A stretch of DNA of 7,016 bases from an uncultured Propionibacteriaceae bacterium (GCA_945875065.1 CAMCJC010000131.1:1-7016), one strand, 5' to 3'. Shown: positions 1-6,423, numbered from the stretch's first letter. Made by a program: numbers and translations. Notes: generated from the sequence alone by a model not told the origin.

Positions 1-902
1 GCCATTCCGGCGCTGGCAAGTCGACGCTCGTGCGCTGTCTGGCGATGCTGGATCGACCCACCAGCGGCACGATCCGGATCGGCAACCGGGATCTAACCGC
101 CGCCAGCAACGCGGAGCTTCGGGAGATGCGTCGCCGTCTTGGCCTGGTGTTCCAGCACGCCAACCTGTTCGACTCCCGCACCATCCTCGCCAACGTTCTC
201 TACCCGCTCGAGATTCAAGGAATGGACAAGGCGAAGGCGGTTGGGCGTGCCAGCCGGCTTTTGCACCTCGTGGGCCTCGGCGATGCGACCCGCGCCTACC
301 CGTCGCAGCTTTCGGGCGGGCAGCGGCAACGCGTCGGCATCGCGCGCGCCCTGGCGACCGAGCCTGACGTCCTGCTGTGCGACGAACCGACCTCCGCCCT
401 CGATCCGCGCACCACCGACGAGATCCTCGACCTCATCAACTCCCTGCGCGATCGCCTCGGCCTTGCCGTCCTAGTCATCACCCACGAGATGCACGTCGTC
501 AAGCGCATCTGCGACTCCGTGTCCCTCCTCGAGGCTGGCAGGATCGTGGAGTCCGGGCCGCTTACCGACGTGATCACCACTCTCGACGGCCGCCTGTCGC
601 AGGCGCTGCTCGGTATCCCGCCTCACGACCCGTCCGACGAGTCCGGCGGCATCCTCGTCGACGTCCTAGCCTCCGGTAGCAACGCCGACCAGCCGGTCGT
701 CGCCCTGACCGCGCAGCACTTCGGGGCGACCCTCGCGATTGTTGCCGGCAGCGTCGAGCACCTAGCCGGAGTCACGTTCAGCCACCTTCGGCTGCTCGTG
801 CCACACGGCGTCGATGCGGACGCCGTCGTCGCGTTCTTGCAGGGGCTAGGCGCCGACGCGCGCCGCACACCCGCCAGCGAGCTAAAGGGAGCTGACCTGT
901 GA
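1..902 (+). CDS. metN: MetN-type methionine ABC transporter ATPase (5' partial)
   Basis: ATP-binding subunit of a methionine-type importer; it hydrolyses ATP at the inner face of the membrane to drive uptake through the MetI permease. The reading frame is open from base 3, where it already encodes HSGAGKST of the Walker A loop, so the start and roughly the first 35-45 residues lie upstream. In order follow the Q-loop (LVFQHANLF, about 144-170), the ABC signature LSGGQRQR (309-332), Walker B with VLLCDEP (369-389) and the H-loop histidine (ITHEM, about 477-491). After about base 640 a C-terminal NIL (ACT-like) domain is recognisable, with QPVVALTAQHFG and a hydrophobic pattern to the end. In E. 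coli MetN this domain binds methionine and inhibits transport; that it does so here is inferred. The stop overlaps the metI start by 4 bases. The GTG at 30 is internal, not the start. Confidence 0.95.
   Translation, partial: HSGAGKSTLVRCLAMLDRPTSGTIRIGNRDLTAASNAELREMRRRLGLVFQHANLFDSRTILANVLYPLEIQGMDKAKAVGRASRLLHLVGLGDATRAYPSQLSGGQRQRVGIARALATEPDVLLCDEPTSALDPRTTDEILDLINSLRDRLGLAVLVITHEMHVVKRICDSVSLLEAGRIVESGPLTDVITTLDGRLSQALLGIPPHDPSDESGGILVDVLASGSNADQPVVALTAQHFGATLAIVAGSVEHLAGVTFSHLRLLVPHGVDADAVVAFLQGLGADARRTPASELKGADL
884..891 (+). promoter_or_regulatory. Ribosome binding site of metI inside the metN end
   Basis: AAAGGGAG ends 7 bases before the GTG at 899. It supports that GTG as the metI start, within the last codons of metN, and implies coupled translation of the two genes. 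Confidence 0.7.
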
Positions 903-1570
903 TCCTCCTCGAATTGACCAGCGACGCCATCCTGAAGGCCCTCAGCCCGGCGATCGTCGAGACCCTCGTCATGGTCGGGATCTCCGGAGTCGCGACGGTG
1001 CTGCTCGGCCTACCTCTTGGCGTCGTGCTGTTCACCACTCAGCGGGGCGCGATGGCCGCGAACCCGGTCCTGTCGTTCCTCCTAGGCGGCCTGGTCAACC
1101 TCACCCGATCCGTGCCTTACGCGATCCTGATGCTCAGCCTCATCCCGTTCACGCGATGGCTGGTCGGCACCTCGTCGGGCCCTTACGCGGCTTGCGTATC
1201 CCTGACGATTGCCGCGGTGCCGTTCTTCGCGCGCCTCGTTGAGTCCGCGCTCCGCGACGTCCAGCCCGGCAAGATCGACGCCGCCCACGCCATGGGCTCT
1301 ACCCGGTTTCAGACGATCACCAAGGTCCTCCTGCCGGAGGCCGCGCCGTCGCTCATCGCGGGAGTCACGACGACGGTCGTAACCCTCATCGGGTACTCCG
1401 CCATGGCGGGGCTGATCGGGGGCGGCGGGCTGGGGCGTCTCGGCTACAACTACGGCTTCCAGCGGTTCGAACCGGTGGTGATGATAATCGTGCTTGTCCT
1501 GCTGATGGGAATGGTTCAGCTAATTCAGGCGTTGGGGGATACTGTCATCCGACGCGTCGACCACCGCTGA
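899..1570 (+). CDS. metI: MetI-type methionine ABC transporter permease
   Basis: Membrane-spanning subunit that forms the translocation path of the MetNIQ importer. The 223-residue product has about five hydrophobic segments (roughly residues 18-47, 55-88, 96-116, 150-175 and 190-212), the usual size and layout for MetI. The cytoplasmic coupling loop that docks on MetN is visible at residues 126-147 as IDAAHAMG followed by KVLLPEA, a variant of the EAA motif with Asp in place of Glu. A glycine-rich run (LIGGGGLG, residues 172-179) typical of MetI follows. The GTG start lies in a GTGA overlap with the metN stop and has an AAAGGGAG ribosome site 7 bases upstream. It is the second gene of the metN-metI-metQ order, with metQ starting 59 bases after its stop. 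Confidence 0.93.
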   Translation: MILLELTSDAILKALSPAIVETLVMVGISGVATVLLGLPLGVVLFTTQRGAMAANPVLSFLLGGLVNLTRSVPYAILMLSLIPFTRWLVGTSSGPYAACVSLTIAAVPFFARLVESALRDVQPGKIDAAHAMGSTRFQTITKVLLPEAAPSLIAGVTTTVVTLIGYSAMAGLIGGGGLGRLGYNYGFQRFEPVVMIIVLVLLMGMVQLIQALGDTVIRRVDHR

Positions 1571-1595
1571 CCGGCGGCGACCCACCCGATGGAGC

Positions 1596-1614
1596 GGCCA
1601 ACTTGTTGTTGGCC
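1596..1614 (+). promoter_or_regulatory. Intercistronic hairpin between metI and metQ
   Basis: GGCCAAC (1596-1602) and GTTGGCC (1608-1614) form a perfect 7-bp stem with a 5-base TTGTT loop. It starts 25 bases after the metI stop and ends one base before the metQ ribosome site AGAAAGG. No T-run follows, so full termination is unlikely. Its position fits an mRNA-stabilising or processing element that raises metQ output over metNI, or a structure that modulates ribosome access. Structure is seen; role is inferred. Confidence 0.6.
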
Positions 1615-1615
1615 C

Positions 1616-1622
1616 AGAAAGG
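1616..1622 (+). promoter_or_regulatory. Ribosome binding site of metQ
   Basis: AGAAAGG lies 7 bases before the ATG at 1630. It decides the start in favour of that ATG over the in-frame TTG at 1603, which would fall inside the hairpin loop and add nine residues before the lipoprotein signal. Confidence 0.65.
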
Positions 1623-1629
1623 CATTCCC

Positions 1630-2433
1630 ATGCGTAAGTTCCTGACCCTCATAGCGGCCTCGTTGGCCGTCGCTCTTACCGCCTGCGGGGCGGGTTCCGG
1701 CGATGCCAAGGAGAAGATCGTCGTCGGCGCCAGCCCCGTGCCGCACGCCAAAATCCTGGAGTATGTGCGCGACAACCTCGCTGCCGACGCCGGCCTAACG
1801 ATCGAGATCAAGGAGTTCGATGACTACGTTCAGCCGAACTCCAGCCTCTCCGACGGCTCGATCGATGCCAACTACTTCCAGCACCTGCCGTACCTCGAGG
1901 ACGAGATCAAGGGCAAAGGCTACAAGTTCTCCCACGGCGAGGGGATTCACATCGAGCCCTACGCCGCCTTCTCATCGAAGTACAAGGCCATCTCCGAGAT
2001 CCCGGACGGTGCGAAGATCGCCATCACCAACGACGTGTCCAACCAGTACCGTGCCCTCAAGCTGCTGGAGACCGCGGGCCTGCTGACTGGCTTGACCGAG
2101 GACTCCTCCGTGCTTTCCCTGACCCCCGAGCAGAACCCGCGGGGCTTCAAGTTCGAGGAGAACCAGCCCGAGGTCATCGTGCAGCTGAAGGACGATCCGG
2201 CCATCGATGTCGCCATCATCAACGGCAACTTCATCCTCACCGCTGGCCTGACCACCGAGGGCGCACTCGTTGTCGAGGAGGTCGCGGGGAATCCTTACGC
2301 GAACATCCTCGTGTGGCGCACCGACGACGTTAAGCCGGGCGTCAAGAAGCTCGACGAGTTGCTGCGCAGCGAGAAGGTCAAGGAGTTCATCAAGACCACC
2401 TGGCCTAGCGGCGATTTGATCCCCGCCGCCTGA
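1630..2433 (+). CDS. metQ: MetQ-type methionine-binding lipoprotein
   Basis: Substrate-binding lipoprotein of the importer, anchored outside the cytoplasmic membrane, which hands methionine or a related amino acid to MetI. With the ATG at 1630 the product is 267 residues. It opens with a lipoprotein signal: MRK, a hydrophobic stretch and the lipobox LTAC, giving lipid-modified Cys19. NlpA/MetQ family motifs follow: VVGASPVPHAKIL (residues 31-43), FDDYVQPN with DGSIDANYFQHLPYL (63-89), TNDVSNQYRALKLL (133-146) and AIINGNFILTAGL (195-207). These are the family's ligand-pocket segments. The family usually binds L- or D-methionine, but other amino acids or dipeptides are known for homologues, so the exact substrate is open. 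Its stop abuts the stop of the convergent membrane protein gene. Confidence 0.94.
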   Translation: MRKFLTLIAASLAVALTACGAGSGDAKEKIVVGASPVPHAKILEYVRDNLAADAGLTIEIKEFDDYVQPNSSLSDGSIDANYFQHLPYLEDEIKGKGYKFSHGEGIHIEPYAAFSSKYKAISEIPDGAKIAITNDVSNQYRALKLLETAGLLTGLTEDSSVLSLTPEQNPRGFKFEENQPEVIVQLKDDPAIDVAIINGNFILTAGLTTEGALVVEEVAGNPYANILVWRTDDVKPGVKKLDELLRSEKVKEFIKTTWPSGDLIPAA

Positions 2434-2997
2434 TCAGCGATACCTTGGCAGCCGCCCGTAGACGATGTTTTGCGGGCGGCGCCATGTTTTACGGGTGACG
2501 GAGCGGTGGTTGTCGAACGCGTCGCAGAACTTGGCGGTGGCGGGCAGCCACAGCAACGTAGAGCTGACGAGTGTGAGAGCGACGGCCACGAACCCGAGGT
2601 TACTGAACAGCAGCGTCCCAAGCCCGGTCAGCCCGAGGGCGACGAGAGTGCCGATGCGTGAGATCCGCCAGCCGTTCCAGCCCTGGAAGGCCGCCCACGG
2701 GGGCGCGGCCGCAACCAGGAACGCGAGGATCGCGAGGACGCCCTCCAGCGTCAGCGACAGCCACTTGCCTGGAGCCGGATTAACCCAGGAGATCAGGCGC
2801 GCCGAGTTCAGATAGGTCTCGGGGTGGGCCGCCCGCCACCAGTGATGCCCGTAGGTAACGGCGGTGGCCGCCGCCGCCAGGCAGCCGGACACCAGGGCGG
2901 CGGCGACGTTCCAAGGGCGCGGAGGCTCGCCGGTGCGCGGCGAGAGTTTCTCCTTGCCGTTGAGGACCGGCAGGGGCGGTAGCGTCGCGATAGTCAT
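2434..2997 (-). CDS. Four-helix membrane protein of unknown function
   Basis: I do not recognise a family. The 187-residue product has a Pro-rich polar N-terminus (residues 1-28) and four predicted membrane helices at about 29-50, 78-98, 112-132 and 134-152. A loop between the first two is rich in His and Trp (HHWWR near 51-55). The C-terminal tail is basic (RKTWRRP near 169-175), which by the positive-inside rule puts both ends in the cytoplasm. The ATG at 2997 is 5 bases after the stop of the amidohydrolase gene, and no clear ribosome site is seen, so translation is probably coupled to that gene. A longer reading with a start at 3144 would overlap the amidohydrolase by 142 bases and add a low-complexity Arg/Gly-rich segment, so I rejected it. 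Its stop abuts that of metQ. No catalytic motif is apparent. Confidence 0.8.
   Translation of the reverse strand: MTIATLPPLPVLNGKEKLSPRTGEPPRPWNVAAALVSGCLAAAATAVTYGHHWWRAAHPETYLNSARLISWVNPAPGKWLSLTLEGVLAILAFLVAAAPPWAAFQGWNGWRISRIGTLVALGLTGLGTLLFSNLGFVAVALTLVSSTLLWLPATAKFCDAFDNHRSVTRKTWRRPQNIVYGRLPRYR
2447..2483 (+). terminator. Probable metQ terminator inside the opposing gene
   Basis: GCCGCCCG (2451-2458) pairs perfectly with CGGGCGGC (2473-2480). GGC (2447-2449) pairs with GCC (2481-2483) after a single bulged A, giving 11 pairs around a 14-base loop. On the plus strand ATGTTTT follows, a partial U-tract. The stem begins 13 bases after the metQ stop. No intergenic space exists here, so the hairpin lies in the 3' coding end of the minus-strand gene. 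Confidence 0.6.
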
Positions 2998-3002
2998 CGC
3001 GT

Positions 3003-4211
3003 TCAGAGTACTCGCGCCGGGGCCAGGCGGCGTGCCGCGAGCTCGGCCAGCAGCGCGGCCCCGTCCGCCACAACCTTGTCGTCGAACCGAACCTGAGCCG
3101 AGTGGTTCATCGGCGCGGTGGCGGGGTCGCGGTCTGGCGGACACGCCGACAGCCCGATGAAACAGCCAGGAGCGGCCTGCAGGATGCGCGAGAAGTCCTC
3201 GGCGGCCGACAGCGGCTCACTCCACCGAGAGTGCCGCTCGGGTCCGAACAGCTCCGCTACGACCTCGGCTACGTGGTCAGCGGCGGCATCGTCGTTGACG
3301 GTGACGGGGTACTGCTCGATGTGCTGGTATTCCAATTCGACGCCGTGGGCTTCGGCGATGCCCTGGAACAGGCGGGGGAGCAGGTCGATGATCTTGTCGC
3401 GAGCCGCGTCGGAGAACGCCCGGAAGGTGCCGTCGAACTCGGCGGTCTCGGGGATGACGTTGTGGGCGGTGCCGGCTTGGACGCGGCCGACGGTAACGAC
3501 GATCGGGTCGAAGGCGCTGAACCGCCGGGTGACCATCTGGTGGGTTGCGGTAATCATCTCAGCCATCGCTGGCACCGGGTCGAGGGCGAGGTGCGGAGCG
3601 GAGCCATGGCCGCCACGTCCCGTGATTCTCACGCGGAACTCGTCGGAGGAGGCCATGACCGTGCCGGGCTTGGTGGAGAACGTGCCGCACGGATCGAGGG
3701 CCGACCACACGTGGATCGCCCACGCCGCGTCCGGGCGGCGACCCGCGACATCAAGCAGTCCCTCTTGAAGCATGTACTTGCAGCCGTCGACGCCCTCCTC
3801 GCCCGGCTGGAACTGGAAGATCACGTCGCCGGCCAGCTGATCGCGATGCTCGCACAGCGCCCGAGCCGCGCCGACGAGCAGCGCCATGTGGAGATCGTGG
3901 CCGCAAGCGTGCATCGCCCCGTTGGTCGATGCGAACGGCTCGCCCGAGGCCTCGACGATCGGCAGCGCGTCCATGTCGCCGCGCAACAGCACGACCGGGC
4001 GGTCGTCGCCGCGGGCCGTGCCCCGCAGGACCGCGACGATGCTCGTCACCTGCTTGCCCAGCGTGATCTCCAACGGAAGGCCCTCCAAGGCCTGCAGAAG
4101 CCGGGCCTGAGTGTTCGGGAGCTGCAACCCGACCTCGGGGATCTGGTGGAGTTCGCGGCGAAGGGCCACGAGTTCGGGGTCGATGCTGGCGATGTATTCC
4201 CGGATGCTCAC
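3003..4211 (-). CDS. M20D-family metallo-amidohydrolase (N-acyl-amino-acid deacylase type)
   Basis: A cytoplasmic metal-dependent hydrolase of the M20D (HipO/AmhX/YxeP-like) family, which removes acyl groups from N-acyl amino acids such as N-acetyl or hippurate-type substrates. The 402-residue product matches the family length. Motifs in order are RRELHQIPEVG (18-28), RGDMDALP (77-84), HACGHDLHM (101-109), PGEEG (136-140), AIHVW (165-169), GRGGHGSAPH of the dimerisation domain (198-207) and NHSAQVRFDD near the end. Expected metal ligands Cys103, His105, Glu139, His167 and His370, and the general base Glu138, are all present, so it should be active. The start is GTG at 4211; the GAGG before it is only 2 bases away, too close for a normal ribosome site. 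It is the first gene of a two-gene unit with the membrane protein. Substrate cannot be read from sequence; the nearby methionine importer makes N-acyl-methionine a possibility only. Confidence 0.92.
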   Translation of the reverse strand: MSIREYIASIDPELVALRRELHQIPEVGLQLPNTQARLLQALEGLPLEITLGKQVTSIVAVLRGTARGDDRPVVLLRGDMDALPIVEASGEPFASTNGAMHACGHDLHMALLVGAARALCEHRDQLAGDVIFQFQPGEEGVDGCKYMLQEGLLDVAGRRPDAAWAIHVWSALDPCGTFSTKPGTVMASSDEFRVRITGRGGHGSAPHLALDPVPAMAEMITATHQMVTRRFSAFDPIVVTVGRVQAGTAHNVIPETAEFDGTFRAFSDAARDKIIDLLPRLFQGIAEAHGVELEYQHIEQYPVTVNDDAAADHVAEVVAELFGPERHSRWSEPLSAAEDFSRILQAAPGCFIGLSACPPDRDPATAPMNHSAQVRFDDKVVADGAALLAELAARRLAPARVL

Positions 4212-4228
4212 GGCCTCAAGTGTGTCAT
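4208..4228 (-). other. Possible six-codon leader ORF before the amidohydrolase
   Basis: On the minus strand an ATG at 4228 reads MTHLRP then TGA, and that TGA overlaps the amidohydrolase GTG start (GTGA). Such an arrangement could deliver ribosomes to a start with poorly placed Shine-Dalgarno sequence. No good ribosome site precedes the ATG, and ORFs this short arise easily by chance. Confidence 0.2.
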
Positions 4229-4262
4229 CTCAGGGCGTATTGAGCCACGCATCGCACGTATC

Positions 4263-4281
4263 TTCGGTCCTGCGGTCCGAA
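4263..4281. promoter_or_regulatory. Imperfect 19-bp dyad, candidate operator
   Basis: TTCGGTCC (4263-4270) and GGTCCGAA (4274-4281) form an inverted repeat with seven of eight arm positions pairing (one T-T mismatch) around a TGC centre. The same bases also give a direct CGGTCC repeat. It lies in the 88-bp divergent intergenic region and covers the place where the -35 element of the rightward promoter would sit, a typical repressor position. I cannot assign it to a regulator family. Confidence 0.4.
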
Positions 4282-4287
4282 AACTCA

Positions 4288-4293
4288 TAAGAT
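4288..4293 (+). promoter_or_regulatory. -10 element of a probable leaderless promoter
   Basis: TAAGAT fits the TANNNT -10 pattern common in actinobacteria and ends 6 bases before the ATG at 4300. Transcription would then begin at or next to the A of the start codon, and no Shine-Dalgarno is present. Both facts suggest a leaderless mRNA. No good -35 is seen at the usual spacing. Confidence 0.5.
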
Positions 4294-4299
4294 GTCTGC

Positions 4300-4845
4300 A
4301 TGCAATCCGCTCCCGAGCCCTACGTAGTGCTCCGGCAATCAGCACTGATGCTGAAATGCTCGGACCTGGAGCCGGTCCTGCATGACCTTCGCCTCCGGCT
4401 CGATCCGTCGGCGGCCGACGGGGTCCCCGTTCACCTCAATCTGCTCTACCCGTTCACGACGCGGTTGACGTTCGAGCAGGACGACGAGTTGAACGCTGTG
4501 GTGCGTGAGTTCGGCCGTTTCCAGCTCGAGTTCAAGGAGACGGCTTGGTTTGGGACCAACTCCGTTTACCTGCCCCCAACCGACCCGACCGTGTTAACCA
4601 ATCTCGTGACCCGCATCCAAGAGATCTTCCCGGAGTCGCCGGCGTTCGCGGCGGTCCCGGAACGCGCCGTACCGCACGTCACGATCGGCAAACGCGCCCC
4701 GCTGGACGACCTGCGGGCCGCCGAAGCCGAGGTGCTGCAACAGCTACCGGTCGTGCAGCGATGCACCACCGTCGAGCTGTGGAGCGGCCCGCCGCCTGGC
4801 ACCGGTCCGTGGCGCCGTCACCGCACTTTCGCCCTCGGCGAATAG
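4300..4845 (+). CDS. 2H phosphoesterase / 2'-5' RNA ligase family protein
   Basis: A 181-residue protein of the 2H phosphoesterase superfamily (2'-5' RNA ligase-like), whose members act on 2'-5' or cyclic phosphodiester bonds in RNA or small nucleotides. The superfamily is defined by two H-x-T/S motifs, one in each half of the fold. Here the second is intact, PHVTIGK with His126 and Thr128. The first is VHLNLLYPF with His45 but Asn47 instead of Thr or Ser; the LLYPF context matches the usual HVTLLYPF. The sequence covers the full fold and has no sign of truncation. No ribosome site precedes the ATG, and a -10 element lies 6 bases upstream, so I favour leaderless translation. It is transcribed alone, away from the amidohydrolase, and ends at a strong terminator. 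Natural substrates of such bacterial proteins are mostly unknown. Confidence 0.82.
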   Translation: MQSAPEPYVVLRQSALMLKCSDLEPVLHDLRLRLDPSAADGVPVHLNLLYPFTTRLTFEQDDELNAVVREFGRFQLEFKETAWFGTNSVYLPPTDPTVLTNLVTRIQEIFPESPAFAAVPERAVPHVTIGKRAPLDDLRAAEAEVLQQLPVVQRCTTVELWSGPPPGTGPWRRHRTFALGE

Positions 4846-4849
4846 GCAT

Positions 4850-4885
4850 GGCAAGGCCCCGACCCTTCCGGGCCGGGGCCTTGCC
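4850..4885. terminator. Strong bidirectional terminator hairpin
   Basis: GGCAAGGCCCCG (4850-4861) and CGGGGCCTTGCC (4874-4885) are a perfect 12-bp inverted repeat. Inside it CCC (4863-4865) can pair with GGG (4870-4872) past one mismatch, leaving a TTCC loop. It fills the 46-base gap between the two converging stop codons, at 4845 and 4892, so it can end both transcripts. No T-run follows on either side, as is common for GC-rich actinobacterial terminators. Confidence 0.85.
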
Positions 4886-4891
4886 CGTGAG

Positions 4892-6406
4892 TTAAGCCTT
4901 CATCGTGCCGGTCTCGAGGAAGCGCAGATGCCAGCTCAGCGACGTCGCGAGGTCGTGCGGCGTATGCAGTCCGTTGGCCTTCGTCGCGGCGAGCTTAACG
5001 TACTCGCGCAGCGGCTCCCGGTAGTCCGGGTGCGCGCAGTTCTCGATGATGGCCTCGGCGCGCTGCCGCGGTGCCAGGCCGCGCAGATCGGCGAGACCCT
5101 GCTCGGTGATGATGACGTCGACATCGTGCTCGGTGTGGTCGACGTGGCTGACCATCGGTACGATCGCGGAGATCGCGCCGCCCTTGGCCGTCGACGGCGT
5201 CACGAACGCGGAGAAGAAGCCGTTGCGGGTGAAGTCGCCGGAGCCGCCGATGCCATTCTGCATACGGGAGCCCATGATGTGGGTGGAGTTCACGTTGCCG
5301 TAGATGTCGGCCTCGATCATGCCATTGCAGGCGATGACACCCATGCGGCGGATCGGCTCGGGGTGGTTGGAGACGTCCTGGGGGCGCAGGATGATCTTCT
5401 TGGCGTAGTCGGCGGCCTTCTCGTTCATGCGCTTCGCGGCGTCGGGTGATAGCGAGAACGCGGTGGCTGAGGCGACGGTGAGCTTGCCGGAGTCGAGGAG
5501 GTCGACCATGCCGTCCTGGATGACCTCGGTGTAGGAGGTCAGGTTCTCGAATGGGCCTTCCAGAAGGCCGGCGAGGACGGCGTTGGCGATGTTGCCGACG
5601 CCGGACTGCAGCGGCAGGAGGTTCTCGGGCAGGCGGCCCTGCTTGACCTCGTTGCCGAGGAAGTCAAGGAAGTAGCCGGCGATGGCGAGCGAGTCGTCGT
5701 CGAGCGGCTTGAAGGGGGTGTTTCGGTCGTGGTCGTTGGTTTCGATGACCGCGACGACCTTCTCCGGGTCCACCTTGAGGGTGTTCTGGCCGATACGGTC
5801 GCCTGCGGCAAGGATCGGCAGCGGCACGCGGTTCGGCGGCAGCGCACCGATCGGGTAGTAGATGTCGTGCATGCCGTACAGGCCCTCGGACTGCCACTCG
5901 TTGACTTCGAGGATCACCTTTTCGGCGTGGTCCAGGTAGGTGCGGTTCATACCCACCGACGACGAAGGCACCAACTCGCCGTCCTCCGTGATCGCGGTGA
6001 CCTCGACCACGGCCAGGTGCAGCTTGCCGAGGAAGCCCTGGCTGACCTGCATACCGGTGTGCGACAGATGAATGTCCGTGTAGTTGGAGATGCCCTTGTT
6101 GATGGCGGTGCGCATGTCAGGGTCGGACTGGTAGGGCAGACGATTGGCCACACCACCGGTCTTGGCGAGAGCGCCGTCGAGCTCGGGGGCGGTCGAGGCG
6201 CCGGTCCAGACACCCACCTTGAACTCTTCGCCGGCCTCGTGGGCGGCGGTGATGCGCTCGGCCAGGGCCACGGGGAAGGCCTTGGGGTATCCGGAGCCGG
6301 TGAAGCCCGAGAAACCGATGTTCCAGCCGTTTTCGACGATGGCAGCCGCATCGGCTGCGGACATGACCTTGGAACGGAAACCCTCGTTGTGGATCCGACC
6401 TGACAT
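4892..6406 (-). CDS. Acetyl-CoA hydrolase / succinyl-CoA:acetate (or propionate) CoA-transferase
   Basis: A cytoplasmic class I CoA-transferase of the Cat1/AarC/ScpC family that moves CoA between carboxylic acids, for example succinyl-CoA to acetate, or propionyl-CoA to succinate. The 504-residue length fits the family. Active-site features are the glycine-rich QSGVGNIANAV (267-277), the catalytic Glu294 in YTEVIQDG, which carries the acyl-enzyme and CoA-thioester intermediates in AarC at the same residue number, and GIGGSGDF (385-392), the oxyanion/CoA-binding loop. The ATG at 6406 is chosen because AAGGAGGG lies just before it; the in-frame GTG at 6427 would put that ribosome site inside the gene. 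It is a single-gene unit with its own upstream region and terminator. In propionibacteria such enzymes close the Wood-Werkman cycle and in corynebacteria they handle acetate; which applies here, or plain hydrolysis, cannot be decided from sequence. Confidence 0.94.
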   Translation of the reverse strand: MSGRIHNEGFRSKVMSAADAAAIVENGWNIGFSGFTGSGYPKAFPVALAERITAAHEAGEEFKVGVWTGASTAPELDGALAKTGGVANRLPYQSDPDMRTAINKGISNYTDIHLSHTGMQVSQGFLGKLHLAVVEVTAITEDGELVPSSSVGMNRTYLDHAEKVILEVNEWQSEGLYGMHDIYYPIGALPPNRVPLPILAAGDRIGQNTLKVDPEKVVAVIETNDHDRNTPFKPLDDDSLAIAGYFLDFLGNEVKQGRLPENLLPLQSGVGNIANAVLAGLLEGPFENLTSYTEVIQDGMVDLLDSGKLTVASATAFSLSPDAAKRMNEKAADYAKKIILRPQDVSNHPEPIRRMGVIACNGMIEADIYGNVNSTHIMGSRMQNGIGGSGDFTRNGFFSAFVTPSTAKGGAISAIVPMVSHVDHTEHDVDVIITEQGLADLRGLAPRQRAEAIIENCAHPDYREPLREYVKLAATKANGLHTPHDLATSLSWHLRFLETGTMKA

Positions 6407-6409
6407 TTT

Positions 6410-6417
6410 CCCTCCTT
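6410..6417 (-). promoter_or_regulatory. Strong Shine-Dalgarno of the CoA-transferase gene
   Basis: AAGGAGGG on the minus strand is close to a full anti-16S match and ends 3 bases before the ATG at 6406. It fixes the start codon and suggests high expression, in contrast to the weak or absent sites of the neighbouring genes. Confidence 0.8.
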
Positions 6418-6423
6418 GGAAGT

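Noticed and set aside
1603..1629. TTG at 1603 as the metQ start
   Set aside because: It lies in a hairpin loop before the ribosome site, and the nine extra residues precede an otherwise typical lipoprotein signal beginning MRK.
2998..3144. N-terminal extension of the membrane protein gene to a start at 3144
   Set aside because: It would overlap the amidohydrolase by 142 bases and add a low-complexity Arg/Gly/Pro segment; the ATG at 2997 is a natural coupled start.
3102..4385. A 427-codon open frame on the plus strand, antisense to the amidohydrolase
   Set aside because: It mirrors a GC-rich gene with complete M20D motifs, shows no recognisable domain, and runs through the intergenic region into the phosphoesterase gene. 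Long antisense frames are expected at this GC content.
4928..5449. A 173-codon open frame antisense to the CoA-transferase
   Set aside because: Same reason: a low-complexity shadow frame over conserved coding sequence.
5729..6403. A 224-codon open frame antisense to the CoA-transferase
   Set aside because: Shadow of a well-supported gene; composition dominated by Val, Gly, Asp, His and Arg with no domain or ribosome site.
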